DNA from: an uncultured Bacteroidales bacterium
GTDB lineage: Bacteria > Bacteroidota > Bacteroidia > Bacteroidales > Bacteroidaceae
Assembly: GCA_902779085.1 (NCBI GenBank)
Contig: CACYZY010000007.1
Coordinates: 1 to 64,000, forward strand
DNA: 64,000 nucleotides
Direction of reading: 5' to 3'
Below the pieces are notes generated by a model. That model had not been told where the DNA came from. It saw nothing but the letters and a program-made list of their open reading frames with translations, and did not search any database. Shown in pieces: positions 26,871 to 35,805 of the stretch (positions are counted from its first letter, which is position 1; the number at the start of each line of letters is the position of its first letter). A program made the position numbers and the translations under genes.

Positions 26871-27655
26871 GTATGAACTGAAGCTCCTTGCGCTGAAGGC
26901 AAATAGTTGATACCCCACCAACACATTTGCAACAAAACAAATGCAATAAGCAACATCCACAGCGCTACTTTAGTGTTATGCTTAGGCATCAGCCGATAAT
27001 GGATATACGCCAAATAAGCAAACCAAGTAATGGCCGCCCATGTTTCTTTTGGATCCCAAGCCCAATAATGCCCCCAAGCCTCCTTTGCCCACAAAGCGCC
27101 AAATAGCATACCGAAAGTCATAAACGAAAGACCTACATAGACAAGGTTGTCAGTGATAGCAAGTTCCACAGAACCTGGCGTATTAGTTAAGTTGTTTCTC
27201 TTAAAGAACAACAAATAAAGCGCCATAACAGTAGCGGCACCCAGCAAGGCATAGGCAAACATATACACGATCACGTGAGGAGCAAACCAAGGGCTCTGCA
27301 AAGCTGGCATCAGTGTTTTGTTGTGAATCTCAGGCTTGAAGAGGTTCACACAGATGAATACCACCGCCATCATGGTTGAGAAACTCAATATCCATTTGTA
27401 TTTCCATCGGCCATAAACTATGATGCCTGCCAACGGCAAGAAGAAACTATACCATAGACGCGTCTCCCCCATCGTCCGTAATGGAGGACGCTCTAATGAT
27501 ATCCACATGGAGACAATGAAAGACAAAAAAACCAGCAGCCCTGTTATGGTAGCAATATATGCTATCTTCGTCTTACCCTTCCAAGCCCCATATGCGCCAT
27601 AAATCCAGCAAAAAATGGATACTATCGCAAAATATATAAAGTAATCCCAAGTCAT
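26861..27655 (-). CDS. ccsA: CcsA-type cytochrome c maturation protein
   Basis: 264 residues from ATG 27655 (MTWDYFIYFAIVSIF), since the longer frame adds an implausible N terminus. The WWD haem-handling signature appears as KEAWGHYWAWDPKETWAAITW (about residues 195-215), with about eight transmembrane helices and conserved His residues near the membrane surface. With ResB it forms the system II haem lyase that attaches haem to apocytochrome c outside the inner membrane. It follows resB by 14 bp and ends within rsmE. Confidence 0.93.
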   Translation of the reverse strand: MTWDYFIYFAIVSIFCWIYGAYGAWKGKTKIAYIATITGLLVFLSFIVSMWISLERPPLRTMGETRLWYSFFLPLAGIIVYGRWKYKWILSFSTMMAVVFICVNLFKPEIHNKTLMPALQSPWFAPHVIVYMFAYALLGAATVMALYLLFFKRNNLTNTPGSVELAITDNLVYVGLSFMTFGMLFGALWAKEAWGHYWAWDPKETWAAITWFAYLAYIHYRLMPKHNTKVALWMLLIAFVLLQMCWWGINYLPSAQGASVHTYN

Positions 27656-27669
27656 TTTAATTGATTTCT

Positions 27670-28896
27670 TTATTGTTTTCTTCTTTGCGCTGTAAACAGC
27701 AAAAGCACTGCACCAGCCAGCATCATAAATATACCAGCATACACATATGGCAGCCAAGGATCACGCACCAACTCCAGCACACTTATCTCACTCCATTTGC
27801 CACGATCCACATCATAGCTCAGTTGATAAATCTTCCAACCACCCATACTATATGGCTGGTTTACCAAGATATCAGCTTCCTCATGCTTGCCACTCTCCGT
27901 CACAATCTCCACCTTCGAGACATAACGCTGTGGCTCACGCTCAGCCATAATGATATATTGATGTTCTGTTACTTTCAGTAATTGATAAGGATACAGATAA
28001 CTGCCTGCAGTTACCCAACCTTCTTTTGTACTGCCATCAACTTGTGCTGTAGCCTTCAAGTGTATAGCCGTCACAGCACCAGAATCATGCCACTCCTCGT
28101 AATAGGTAGAATCATTAGCAGATACAGGATGTGCTTCATCTATTACTTTGTCAACTTCAATATTCCAGCCCTGCAAATTGCCTCCGTCAAAGGCATCATC
28201 TATAAGAAGAGTTGCTGGATTATTTTCAGGTAGCATCACCCCACTCACCTCATCATAATACATCAGTTTAGGAGGATACTCATGGATGGTAAAACCCTTT
28301 AACTTAATGGCTATATTCAACTGTTTCATAACACCCGTATTGCTGTCAAACACCCTTGATTCCAGGTTGTCCTTATTAACAGTCATTGTCAGTCGTTGCA
28401 TATCAGCACTGCCCAGCGTAGCTGTCAGAAGCGATATCAACAACCCCACATGACTGAGCACTGAGGGCATTTTTCGACATTTGAAATGCAGCAACTGCAT
28501 CAACGTAACCTGCGAAAGTATGAACGCCACATATGCATATAATAAGACGAAGGGCCAGAACGAAAGCATACGGGTGATACCTAAGAAATCTGTTGCCTGT
28601 TGACCGTCAGGCACCTGACGAGTCAGCCCCATCATTATGGTTATGAGGGCAGTAAGCACCAAAGCAGGCACCGCACAAGACATCGTAGCGAGGTATCTCA
28701 AGGCAGAAACTTTGCTCCTCAAGGCATAGAAAACAACAGCTACAACAATAAAAACAGCTAAAATGATGATGTTGACAGGCCATTTCAGCAGACTCCAATC
28801 AACAGCACCCAAACTGAATTGCAGCACCAGTCCTACCACGATAAGTACTACACCAATCGCAAAACCTTCTTTCAAACCCCACGTTTTTTTCCACAT
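27670..28896 (-). CDS. resB: ResB-like cytochrome c maturation protein
   Basis: 408 residues. Three or four transmembrane helices lie in the first ~180 residues, then a large extracytoplasmic domain (MTVNKDNLESRVFDSNTGVMKQLNIAIKLKGFTIHEYPP; NQPYSMGGWKIYQLSYD), and a final helix. The last segment (YAGIFMMLAGAVLLLFTAQRRKQ) and the NxPxxxxGWKIYQ-type motif are typical of ResB/Ccs1, which delivers reduced apocytochrome c to CcsA. In many Bacteroidetes this pair follows nrfHA (cytochrome c nitrite reductase), but no cytochrome c gene lies next to it here. Upstream is a 740-bp noncoding region with an unusual dyad element. Confidence 0.88.
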   Translation of the reverse strand: MWKKTWGLKEGFAIGVVLIVVGLVLQFSLGAVDWSLLKWPVNIIILAVFIVVAVVFYALRSKVSALRYLATMSCAVPALVLTALITIMMGLTRQVPDGQQATDFLGITRMLSFWPFVLLYAYVAFILSQVTLMQLLHFKCRKMPSVLSHVGLLISLLTATLGSADMQRLTMTVNKDNLESRVFDSNTGVMKQLNIAIKLKGFTIHEYPPKLMYYDEVSGVMLPENNPATLLIDDAFDGGNLQGWNIEVDKVIDEAHPVSANDSTYYEEWHDSGAVTAIHLKATAQVDGSTKEGWVTAGSYLYPYQLLKVTEHQYIIMAEREPQRYVSKVEIVTESGKHEEADILVNQPYSMGGWKIYQLSYDVDRGKWSEISVLELVRDPWLPYVYAGIFMMLAGAVLLLFTAQRRKQ

Positions 28897-29165
28897 ATCT
28901 GCTTAATTCTTAGAATAATTTCAGCAAATATCCGAATTCTTATCGACATACACAAGCACGTCAGACCAAAATACCTAATATTGGGTATGAGGGAAAAGCC
29001 AAAATTACATCTCATTATAATTGCTTCCGATGCTAAAAGGCTTTATAGACCTTGAGAAACAATAAAAGATTATTCAATATTAGACAATCATAATATCACT
29101 AGTAATCAAAATATTATATAGAATATCAAGGACAACAACTAAGATGTAATGAGCAACTATAACAT
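28897..29165. other. Noncoding region left of the dyad element
   Basis: AT-rich with no credible gene. It holds an imperfect palindrome, ATACC-T-AATATT-G-GGTAT (about 28,970-28,987), that could be an operator, and a weak leftward -7-like box TAATTTTG (29000-29007) that might serve resB. I see no other structure. Confidence 0.3.
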
Positions 29166-29525
29166 GGTCAAAGTGGTCAAAGTCAAAATGGTCAAAATGA
29201 ATTTCGGATCCGGTCTTTTGCTCACTATAAATATATTAATATATTTATAGTGCGGGTTTTGACAATCGAAAAACGATTTTGACCAAATGACCAAATGACC
29301 AAAATGACCAAAATAATAAACTAAAAATGCCAGAAAAAAATTTTTGAAAAAAAATTGTAAAACATTCGATACCCGCATTCTTCATGTTGTATATTTGCAA
29401 CGTCATTCGAAGGACATAGGTTTGCTACCCAAGTTGAAATAGTTACCCCTCACCTGACTCCAAACGGATTAGTTCTGGTAAAGGACTGTTTTAGTTCTGG
29501 TAAAAGGCCTTTTTACTTCGGGTCA
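29166..29525 (+). repeat. Dyad repeat-array element, copy 1
   Basis: Four GGTCAAA(A)(G)T units (29166-29200) are followed by a perfect 30-bp AT-rich palindrome (29223-29252; half-site CACTATAAATATATT). Inverted ATGACCAAA(A) units follow (29277-29313), centred within one base of the same axis. About 155 bp further right are three 14-bp units at exact 22-bp spacing: TTAGTTCTGGTAAA (29469), the same (29491) and TTACTTCGGGTCA (29513). A stretch TCACC-ACTC-AACG just before the units also occurs in copy 2. No coding potential. Function unknown. Confidence 0.7.
29361..29397 (+). promoter_or_regulatory. Promoter-like box and 18-mer within copy 1
   Basis: TATATTTG (29390-29397) resembles a -7 element pointing right, with no clear -33. 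Just upstream AACATTCGATACCCGCA (29361-29377) recurs with one mismatch at 136-152 next to the leftward promoter at the window edge. The pair may be a shared regulatory site. Confidence 0.3.
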
Positions 29526-29575
29526 GAAAAAAAGAGCACTTGAGGAATGTTACTATAAAAACATCATCATATCAC

Positions 29576-29606
29576 TTGCAGATTTGGACCAAAATCACCA
29601 TATTTG
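29576..29606 (+). promoter_or_regulatory. Probable promoter of the thioredoxin-like gene
   Basis: TTG (29576-29578), 20 bp gap, CATATTTG (29599-29606), one base off the TAnnTTTG consensus. The ATG at 29637 lies 30 bp downstream. Confidence 0.4.
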
Positions 29607-29636
29607 CAAACACATAATTAACAACAGATTTTGAAT

Positions 29637-30140
29637 ATGAAAAAGACATTAATGAGTATCCTGTTAATAGCCATCATGGCACTGACAGTACAAGCACAGA
29701 CAACAACAAAGAAAGTATATGACGAGGAGATCAACCAACTTGAGCAGATAGACAAGGCAGTGGCTGATGCTAAGGCTAGTGGTAAATTCGTTATTGCCCA
29801 GGTGGGTGGCAATTGGTGCCCGTGGTGCTTGCGATTTGCCGACTTCATCACAAAGGACAGCGAGATAGCACAAACCATCAGCGACAACTTCGTTTATATC
29901 CACGTGAACTATAACCCGAGGAAATCGGAAGGTGAGGAAAAGACGAAACTTGCAGCCCAGATGCTGAAAAGGCTGAATAGTCCTCAACGCTTTGGATTCC
30001 CAGTATTTGTGGTGCTCGACGAGAACGGCAAGGTGTTGCACCATCAAGATTCCAGCTTCCTGGAAGAAGGACAGGGTTATGACAAGGAGAAGGTGCTTCG
30101 CTTCTTCAAGAGCTGGACGCCCAAAGCTGTGAAAGAGTAA
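29637..30140 (+). CDS. Secreted thioredoxin-fold protein
   Basis: 167 residues from ATG 29637, with a signal peptide (MKKTLMSILLIAIMALTVQA). The thioredoxin-like fold is shown by FVIAQVGGNWCPWCLRF, where W-C-P-W-C is an active-site CxxC, and by the cis-Pro segment GFPVFVVLDENGKVLHHQ. Members of this Thioredoxin_7/DUF255-like group act in the periplasm in disulfide reduction or are of unknown role. It ends 34 bp before the ATG of the GH3 gene, with which it may be co-transcribed. Confidence 0.85.
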   Translation: MKKTLMSILLIAIMALTVQAQTTTKKVYDEEINQLEQIDKAVADAKASGKFVIAQVGGNWCPWCLRFADFITKDSEIAQTISDNFVYIHVNYNPRKSEGEEKTKLAAQMLKRLNSPQRFGFPVFVVLDENGKVLHHQDSSFLEEGQGYDKEKVLRFFKSWTPKAVKE

Positions 30141-30174
30141 AATGAACAGTAAACAACCATTAGTATTTAAACAA

Positions 30175-32376
30175 ATGAAGAAGTCATTCTTATTGCTGGC
30201 TGCATCTATGGTTTTTGGTGTGGTTTCAGCACAACAGACGAATCCGCTTCTGCAACATGAGGCTGAGATTACTGAAATCATTAAAAGTATGACGCTGGAA
30301 GAGAAGGTGAATATGCTGCATGGCAAGACCATGTTCTCTTCAGCAGGTGTTGAAAGACTGGGCATTGCCGACATGAAGTATGCCGACGGTCCTTTCGGTA
30401 TCCGTGAGGAGTTGGAGGATCACTCTTGGACCCCACTGGGTTGGGATGTCGACCGTGCTACCTTCTTCCCTACCGGCTCTGCACTGGCCGCTACCTGGTG
30501 CCCAGGCATTGCCTACGAGTATGGCAAGGGTATGGCAATTGAGGCTAAGCTGCGTGGCAAGGACATGATTTTAGGTCCTGCGATGAACATCCAACGTCTG
30601 CCTACTGGTGGACGTACTTACGAGTACCTGAGTGAAGACCCATTACTATCGGGTATATTGGCCACTGGCTATACCAAGGGTTCACAAGACCAGAACGAGG
30701 CTGTGTGCCTGAAGCACTTTGCTGTGAACAGTCAGGAAAACATGCGTGGTTTCATCAACGCCAACATCTCTGAGCGTGCCTTGCGTGAAATCTACCTCAC
30801 CCCATTTGAAATGGCTGTGAAGGAAGGTAACGCATGGGGCATGATGGCTGCATACAACAAGATTTGGGGTCAATGGTGCTCTGAGAACTTCAACTTGCAG
30901 GAAAACATCCTGCGTAATGAGTGGGGTTTCAAGGGCATGATTATCAGCGACTGGGGTGGTACCCACTCTACCGTTGGCGCAGTAATGGGTGGTTTGGAAG
31001 TTGAGATGCCAAGCAGCACCTATTTGGGTGATTCTCTGATTGCTGCCGTAAACAGAGGTGATGTGCCTATGAATGTGATTGACCAAAGAGTGCGCAACAT
31101 CTTGCGTGTTCGCTTGACGGTGAATCCAGTACCTGCTAATGTGGCTAATCAAAAGGTAGCTTCTCAGCCAGAAACTCAAGCCATTGCTTACAAGGTGGCT
31201 TCCAAGAGCATTGTATTGCTGAAGAACGAAGGTCTGTTGCCTCTGAGCAACAAGGTAAAGACCATCGCCGTTATCGGTGACAATGCGACTCGTACAATGG
31301 CATTAGGCGGTGTAGGTGCTGGTGTGAAGACTCTCTACGAGGTAACTCCGTTGGAAGGCCTTCAGAAATCACTTAAAGGCAAGGCAAAGATTCGCTATGC
31401 TCGTGGTTACGAACCCGCTCCTCAGGCTCGTTGGGGACAAAAGCTGCCTGAGAACGCTATGGAGGAATATGAAAAGCGTATGAAGGCTTTGAAGAAGGAA
31501 GCCCTGAAGGCTGTGAAGGGTGCAGACGTGGTACTGTTTATCGGTGGCGACAACCGTGAGGTAGAAACTGAAGGTTCTGACCGTACTACTATCAAGTTGC
31601 CATTCGACCAGGAAGATCTGCTTGAAGATATTGCGGAGATAAATCCTAACATCGTTGTTGTGATGGTAGCTGGTGCTCCTGTTGACCTGCGTGAGGTAGA
31701 GCCTATCGCAAAGAGCTTGGTATATAGTTGGTTCAACGGTACAGAGGGTGGTAACGCCTTAGCTGATGTGCTGACTGGCAAGATTGCTCCTTCAGGTAAG
31801 TTGCCTTTCACTTTCCCGAGAAAGTTGGAGGACTCTCCTGCATACGCACTTGGGGTTTATCCTCAGAAGGAACAGGGCGGTGGCGATGTATTCGTGAACC
31901 TCGTTAACCGCGACCGCTTCGCAGTTCGTAAGGCTGATGCCGACTATTCTGAGGGTATCTTCGTGGGCTATCGCTGGTACACTACCAAGAACGTGAAGCC
32001 AATGTATGCTTTCGGCTATGGCCTATCATATGTGCCATTCAAATATTCAAACCTGGCTGCTAAGGTAGAGGGCGAGAACATTGAGGTGACTTTCGACTTA
32101 GCTAACCAAGGCAACATGGAGGCAGAAGAAGTGTCTCAGGTATATATCGGTCGTCCTGACTCTAAGGTAGAACGTCCTAAGTATGAACTGAAAGGCTTCA
32201 AGCGTACAGCTGTGAAGGCTGGTGAAACTACTAAGATAACTATCAGCATTCCTAAGGATCGTTTGCGTCATTGGAACGAGTTCCAGCACGCATGGAATGT
32301 TGAGGGTGGAAAGGCTGTAATCTATGTAGGTGGTTCATCAGACAACCTGCCTTTGCAAGCTACCGTAGAAATCTAA
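30175..32376 (+). CDS. bglX: GH3 beta-glucosidase (BglX-like)
   Basis: 733 residues from ATG 30175, giving a signal peptide (MKKSFLLLAASMVFGVVSAQ); the frame is open to 30142. GH3 N-terminal TIM barrel: LGIADMKYADGPFGIREE, HFAVNSQEN, and the nucleophile Asp near residue 259 in GMIISDWGGTH. The alpha/beta sandwich domain (IAVIGDNA; VLFIGGDNREVETEGSDR) and a C-terminal fibronectin III-like domain (YVGGSSDNLPLQATVEI) follow. It removes terminal beta-linked glucose or related sugars from oligosaccharides in the periplasm. A terminator follows directly. Confidence 0.93.
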   Translation: MKKSFLLLAASMVFGVVSAQQTNPLLQHEAEITEIIKSMTLEEKVNMLHGKTMFSSAGVERLGIADMKYADGPFGIREELEDHSWTPLGWDVDRATFFPTGSALAATWCPGIAYEYGKGMAIEAKLRGKDMILGPAMNIQRLPTGGRTYEYLSEDPLLSGILATGYTKGSQDQNEAVCLKHFAVNSQENMRGFINANISERALREIYLTPFEMAVKEGNAWGMMAAYNKIWGQWCSENFNLQENILRNEWGFKGMIISDWGGTHSTVGAVMGGLEVEMPSSTYLGDSLIAAVNRGDVPMNVIDQRVRNILRVRLTVNPVPANVANQKVASQPETQAIAYKVASKSIVLLKNEGLLPLSNKVKTIAVIGDNATRTMALGGVGAGVKTLYEVTPLEGLQKSLKGKAKIRYARGYEPAPQARWGQKLPENAMEEYEKRMKALKKEALKAVKGADVVLFIGGDNREVETEGSDRTTIKLPFDQEDLLEDIAEINPNIVVVMVAGAPVDLREVEPIAKSLVYSWFNGTEGGNALADVLTGKIAPSGKLPFTFPRKLEDSPAYALGVYPQKEQGGGDVFVNLVNRDRFAVRKADADYSEGIFVGYRWYTTKNVKPMYAFGYGLSYVPFKYSNLAAKVEGENIEVTFDLANQGNMEAEEVSQVYIGRPDSKVERPKYELKGFKRTAVKAGETTKITISIPKDRLRHWNEFQHAWNVEGGKAVIYVGGSSDNLPLQATVEI

Positions 32377-32395
32377 AGTTACTTTAGATAATATA

Positions 32396-32424
32396 AAGGG
32401 GTGCTTTTTTAGCATCCCTTTTTT
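32396..32424 (+). terminator. Terminator of the GH3 gene
   Basis: AAGGGGTGCT (32396-32405), loop TTTTT, AGCATCCCTT (32411-32420), then TTTT. It is a 10-bp stem with one G-T pair. Its A-rich left side may also end the converging transporter gene. Confidence 0.85.
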
Positions 32425-33289
32425 ATTTCCAAGAGCGCCAAGATTGCAGAAGGACGCTGAGGAGAATCATGGCAATGCCAAGATAGAATGAAAAGTTGAT
32501 TTCGCGTCCTTCACCAAAAATAAGGAATGCTAAGATGATGGTGTAGCAAGGCTCGAGGTTGTAAGTAAGGTTGACTGTAAAGGCAGAGAGCCGTTTCAAA
32601 GCTTGGATCTGCAAGAGATACATGCCTACGGTACAGAACAGGGCATGACATAGCATAAACCAGAGGTTGTTGCCCTCTGGAATCACCATCACAGGTTGGT
32701 TGCTCGGAAAGAAATACAGATAGATGGGTATGATCAGACTCACTATGACAAGTCCTCCTGCCATCTGATATAACAACACATCCCTACTTCGTATGCCCAC
32801 ACTTGCTTTCTTGTTGCAGATGGCATATAGGGCACAAACAGCAGAAGAAACAATGCCTATCATGATGCCGTAGCGGTAACGGGCATCGAACGAGAAAATG
32901 CACAATACACCAGCTACGGTAATGAGTGAAAAGAAAAGTTCTACCCACGAGAGTTTGCGTTTGAAAACCATCGGCTCAAAAAAAGCTGTGAAGAAGCCTA
33001 TCGTGGAAAAACAGATAACACCAATAGAGACATTGGAGGCTTTTATGGAACCATAGAACAATATCCAGTGGAAGCCTAGCAAGGCACCACAACCACATAG
33101 CTGCAATACCTTGCGCCACTCAAGCTTGGGCAGTCCTGTAAACACCAACAAGATGCAGCTGGTAAACAGCATACGGTACCACACAATATCTACCTCATTC
33201 AACGTGATAAGACGTCCGAACAAGCCTGTAAAGCCTGCCAACATCACACTGAGATGCAGCTGTATGAATCCTTTCTGGGTTTCGCTCAT
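32423..33289 (-). CDS. EamA/DMT-family permease
   Basis: 288 residues from ATG 33289; the upstream TTG at 33298 is not needed. Ten predicted helices arise from two EamA repeats (LSVMLAGFTGLFGRLITLNEVDIVWYRMLF; LLYQMAGGLVIVSLIIPIYLYF). The second repeat ends in the family-like AFTVNLTYNLEPCYTIILAFLIFGEGREI. Drug/metabolite transporters of this type export or import amino acids, sugars or nucleotides; the substrate cannot be assigned. Stands alone, divergent from the DNPH1-like gene and convergent with GH3. Confidence 0.88.
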   Translation of the reverse strand: MSETQKGFIQLHLSVMLAGFTGLFGRLITLNEVDIVWYRMLFTSCILLVFTGLPKLEWRKVLQLCGCGALLGFHWILFYGSIKASNVSIGVICFSTIGFFTAFFEPMVFKRKLSWVELFFSLITVAGVLCIFSFDARYRYGIMIGIVSSAVCALYAICNKKASVGIRSRDVLLYQMAGGLVIVSLIIPIYLYFFPSNQPVMVIPEGNNLWFMLCHALFCTVGMYLLQIQALKRLSAFTVNLTYNLEPCYTIILAFLIFGEGREINFSFYLGIAMILLSVLLQSWRSWK

Positions 33290-33395
33290 GGTTTGCAATA
33301 GCGATTATTGTCTGTTTGTACAGATTTTGGTGTCAAAGTTAGGCATTTTCTTCCAATAAATTAGTATCTTCGCAGCAATGATTAATTCCATACAT

Positions 33396-33818
33396 ATGAA
33401 TAAGAAGGTTTATTTTGCAGGATCCATTCGTGGAGGGCGTGTAGATGCAACTCTTTATCACCGCATCATTGAGTATATGCAACTCACTGATACCGTGCTG
33501 ACTGAGCATGTAGGTAGTTCAACACTGAACCTCATAGAACAAGGACGTAGTCGTGATGCTTTAATATATGACCGAGATACTGCCTGGCTACGTGAATGCG
33601 ATGTGGTGATAGCCGAATGTACTTGTCCGTCGTTAGGTGTGGGCTACGAGTTGGCATATGCTGAGCACCTGGGCAAACCTATTCATATCTTCTACAACAA
33701 GTCAAAAACGCAACTCTCTGCAATGTTGACTGGAGATCCTTATTTCCAAATCCATCCTTATGAAAAGGAGGAAGTGATTTTTGACACTTTGAAGGATATA
33801 TTGACTATGGACAATTAA
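33396..33818 (+). CDS. DNPH1/Rcl-like nucleotide N-glycosidase
   Basis: 140 residues from ATG 33396; the ATG at 33378 is also possible, as a TATCTTCG box (33365-33372) lies just before it. The nucleoside 2-deoxyribosyltransferase fold shows KVYFAGSIRGGRVDATLY (phosphate loop), TVLTEHVGSST, RDTAWLRECDVVIAEC and PSLGVGYELAYAEHLGKPI, where the Glu of GYELA is the catalytic nucleophile. These segments match the Rcl/DNPH1 group, which cleaves 5'-monophosphate deoxynucleosides to the free base and deoxyribose 5-phosphate. Likely a nucleotide-pool cleaner. Confidence 0.85.
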   Translation: MNKKVYFAGSIRGGRVDATLYHRIIEYMQLTDTVLTEHVGSSTLNLIEQGRSRDALIYDRDTAWLRECDVVIAECTCPSLGVGYELAYAEHLGKPIHIFYNKSKTQLSAMLTGDPYFQIHPYEKEEVIFDTLKDILTMDN

Positions 33819-33873
33819 CTATGTAGTTTTTGGGAGCATATAAGTAATGATATTTTTTAATCTAAATAATATT

Positions 33874-35784
33874 ATGAAGAACACATTTATAAATAGTTTG
33901 TTGGCTGTTATGCTGACTTTTTTGTTCGTTACACCTTCTTTGGCAGACGATTTCAATGAACCATATATCCCTGCAATTGCGCTCTATCCGCAACAGAATG
34001 CCGTTCGCAACCGTCTTGATTTGAGTGGTATATGGAACTTCCAGCTAGATCCAAAAGATGAAGGCGAAAAGAATGGATGGTTTAATGGCTTACCTGAACC
34101 TCAGTCAATAGCAGTTCCTGGGAGTTGGAACGACCAACTTGACCAGCAGCATAACTATCTGGGATGTAGTTGGTATGAGACAGAGACTTTTGTACCTTCA
34201 ACTTGGAAAGATAGCGAAATCGGTTTGCGCATAGGCTCAGCCGTTTATTTTGCCAAAGTATGGATCAACGGTCAGCCGTTAGGTCAACATGAGGGCGGAC
34301 ATCTTCCTTTTGCTTTCGCAATTACCAATAAAGTGAAATGGGGAGAGAAGAATCGTATCACCATAATGGTGGAAAACAAACTGTCTCCAGACAGAGTGCC
34401 TGGCAACGTAGCTGGCGGTGCTTTGGCCAGCCAAAATTATCCTAATGCCAACTACGATTTCTTTCCATATAGCGGGTTACATCGGGCAGTATGGCTCTAT
34501 AGCGTGCCAAAATCTGCTCATCTCATAGATATCACACTTACAACCAACTTTCAAGATACAGAAGGCATCATTCATGCCAAAGTTAGAAAGCATGGGAAAG
34601 CAACGAGCGGCACAGTAGTGGTGAAAGGAAAAGATGGTAAACAAGTATCTGCACCTATACGTTTCAACGGCGATGAGACAGAGGTAGATATTCACATTCC
34701 ACAAGTGAAGTTGTGGAGTCCTGAATCTCCATATTTATACGATGTCACTGTAGAATTGGGCAATGCTGCTAAGCCTATTGACAGTTATACATTGCAAACA
34801 GGTATAAGGACTATTGAAGTAAAGGGCGACGATATCCTCCTTAACGGCAAGCCCATCATTATACGAGGTTTCGGTAAACACGAAGATTTCCCCATCTATG
34901 GCAGAGGAGTAGCACAACCTGTAATGGTGAAGGATTTCTCACTGATGAAATGGTTGGGTGCCAACGCCTTTAGAACGAGCCATTATCCTTATGACGAGTC
35001 GGTGTATGCTGAAGCTGACAAGCAAGGCATATTGATTATCGACGAGATGCCGTCGGTAGGCCTCGTTTTTTACGATGATCAGAAAGACATTGACCGCAGA
35101 CGAAAGGTTTGCGACAAGATGCTCCAAGAAATGATTACCCGAGACAAAAATCATCCATCGGTAATTATGTGGTGTGTGGCAAATGAACCTTCTCCAAAGA
35201 CATTGGGTTCCAACGTACTGACTGGCACCAATGATGCAGCAGCAGAAGAAAACCGCATTGCTAAAGAATTTTTGGGTGGTTTAGTTCGCCAAGCCAAACA
35301 ACTTGACCCTACCCGATTGGCCACTTTTGTAGGAGTGATGGGAGGTCCTGCCGACTGGATGGAGTGTTGTGATCTTATTACCATCAATCGCTATTATGGC
35401 TGGTACACCAATATCGGTAATTTCCCAATGGCAGAACGATATTTCAGTGGTGAACTCGACAAACTGCATAATGACTTGCACAAACCTATTGTTGTTACCG
35501 AATTTGGAGCTGATGCTATAGCTGGTCATCACGCCAATGAAGACGAAATGTTCTCAGAAGAGTACCAGCAGAAGATGATTAACGCCTACTTGGATATTGC
35601 CAATACTAAACCATATGTAAAGGGCATGATGATCTGGGCTTTTGCTGATTTCCGAACTAGTCAGGCGCTGATGCGTGTTCGAGGTATGAATCTCAAGGGT
35701 GTCTTCACCCAAGATCGCCGTCCCAAAATGGCTGCCTGGTTACTAAAAAAGCGTTGGGTAGATGATAAGAATGGTGACTACTAA
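33874..35784 (+). CDS. uidA: Secreted GH2 beta-glucuronidase
   Basis: 636 residues from ATG 33874, with a signal peptide ending near SLADD. GH2 layout: sugar-binding domain, immunoglobulin-like domain, TIM barrel. Specific matches to E. coli UidA include RGFGKHEDFPIYGRG, ANAFRTSHYPYDE, the acid/base Glu near residue 437 in WCVANEPSP, NRYYGWY, the nucleophile Glu near residue 543 in VVTEFGADAIAGHH, and the glucuronate-binding N-x-K motif (MNLKG, near 606). It releases glucuronic acid from glycans or from host and drug glucuronides in the periplasm or outside. It sits close to an IlvD-type sugar-acid dehydratase and GntP permease further along. Confidence 0.93.
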   Translation: MKNTFINSLLAVMLTFLFVTPSLADDFNEPYIPAIALYPQQNAVRNRLDLSGIWNFQLDPKDEGEKNGWFNGLPEPQSIAVPGSWNDQLDQQHNYLGCSWYETETFVPSTWKDSEIGLRIGSAVYFAKVWINGQPLGQHEGGHLPFAFAITNKVKWGEKNRITIMVENKLSPDRVPGNVAGGALASQNYPNANYDFFPYSGLHRAVWLYSVPKSAHLIDITLTTNFQDTEGIIHAKVRKHGKATSGTVVVKGKDGKQVSAPIRFNGDETEVDIHIPQVKLWSPESPYLYDVTVELGNAAKPIDSYTLQTGIRTIEVKGDDILLNGKPIIIRGFGKHEDFPIYGRGVAQPVMVKDFSLMKWLGANAFRTSHYPYDESVYAEADKQGILIIDEMPSVGLVFYDDQKDIDRRRKVCDKMLQEMITRDKNHPSVIMWCVANEPSPKTLGSNVLTGTNDAAAEENRIAKEFLGGLVRQAKQLDPTRLATFVGVMGGPADWMECCDLITINRYYGWYTNIGNFPMAERYFSGELDKLHNDLHKPIVVTEFGADAIAGHHANEDEMFSEEYQQKMINAYLDIANTKPYVKGMMIWAFADFRTSQALMRVRGMNLKGVFTQDRRPKMAAWLLKKRWVDDKNGDY

Positions 35785-35805
35785 TTTCCTGAGTTATATT
35801 TCTAA

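Noticed and set aside
29664-30374. 236-residue frame antisense to the thioredoxin-like and GH3 genes
   Set aside because: Shadow frame over two well-supported genes with no family resemblance.
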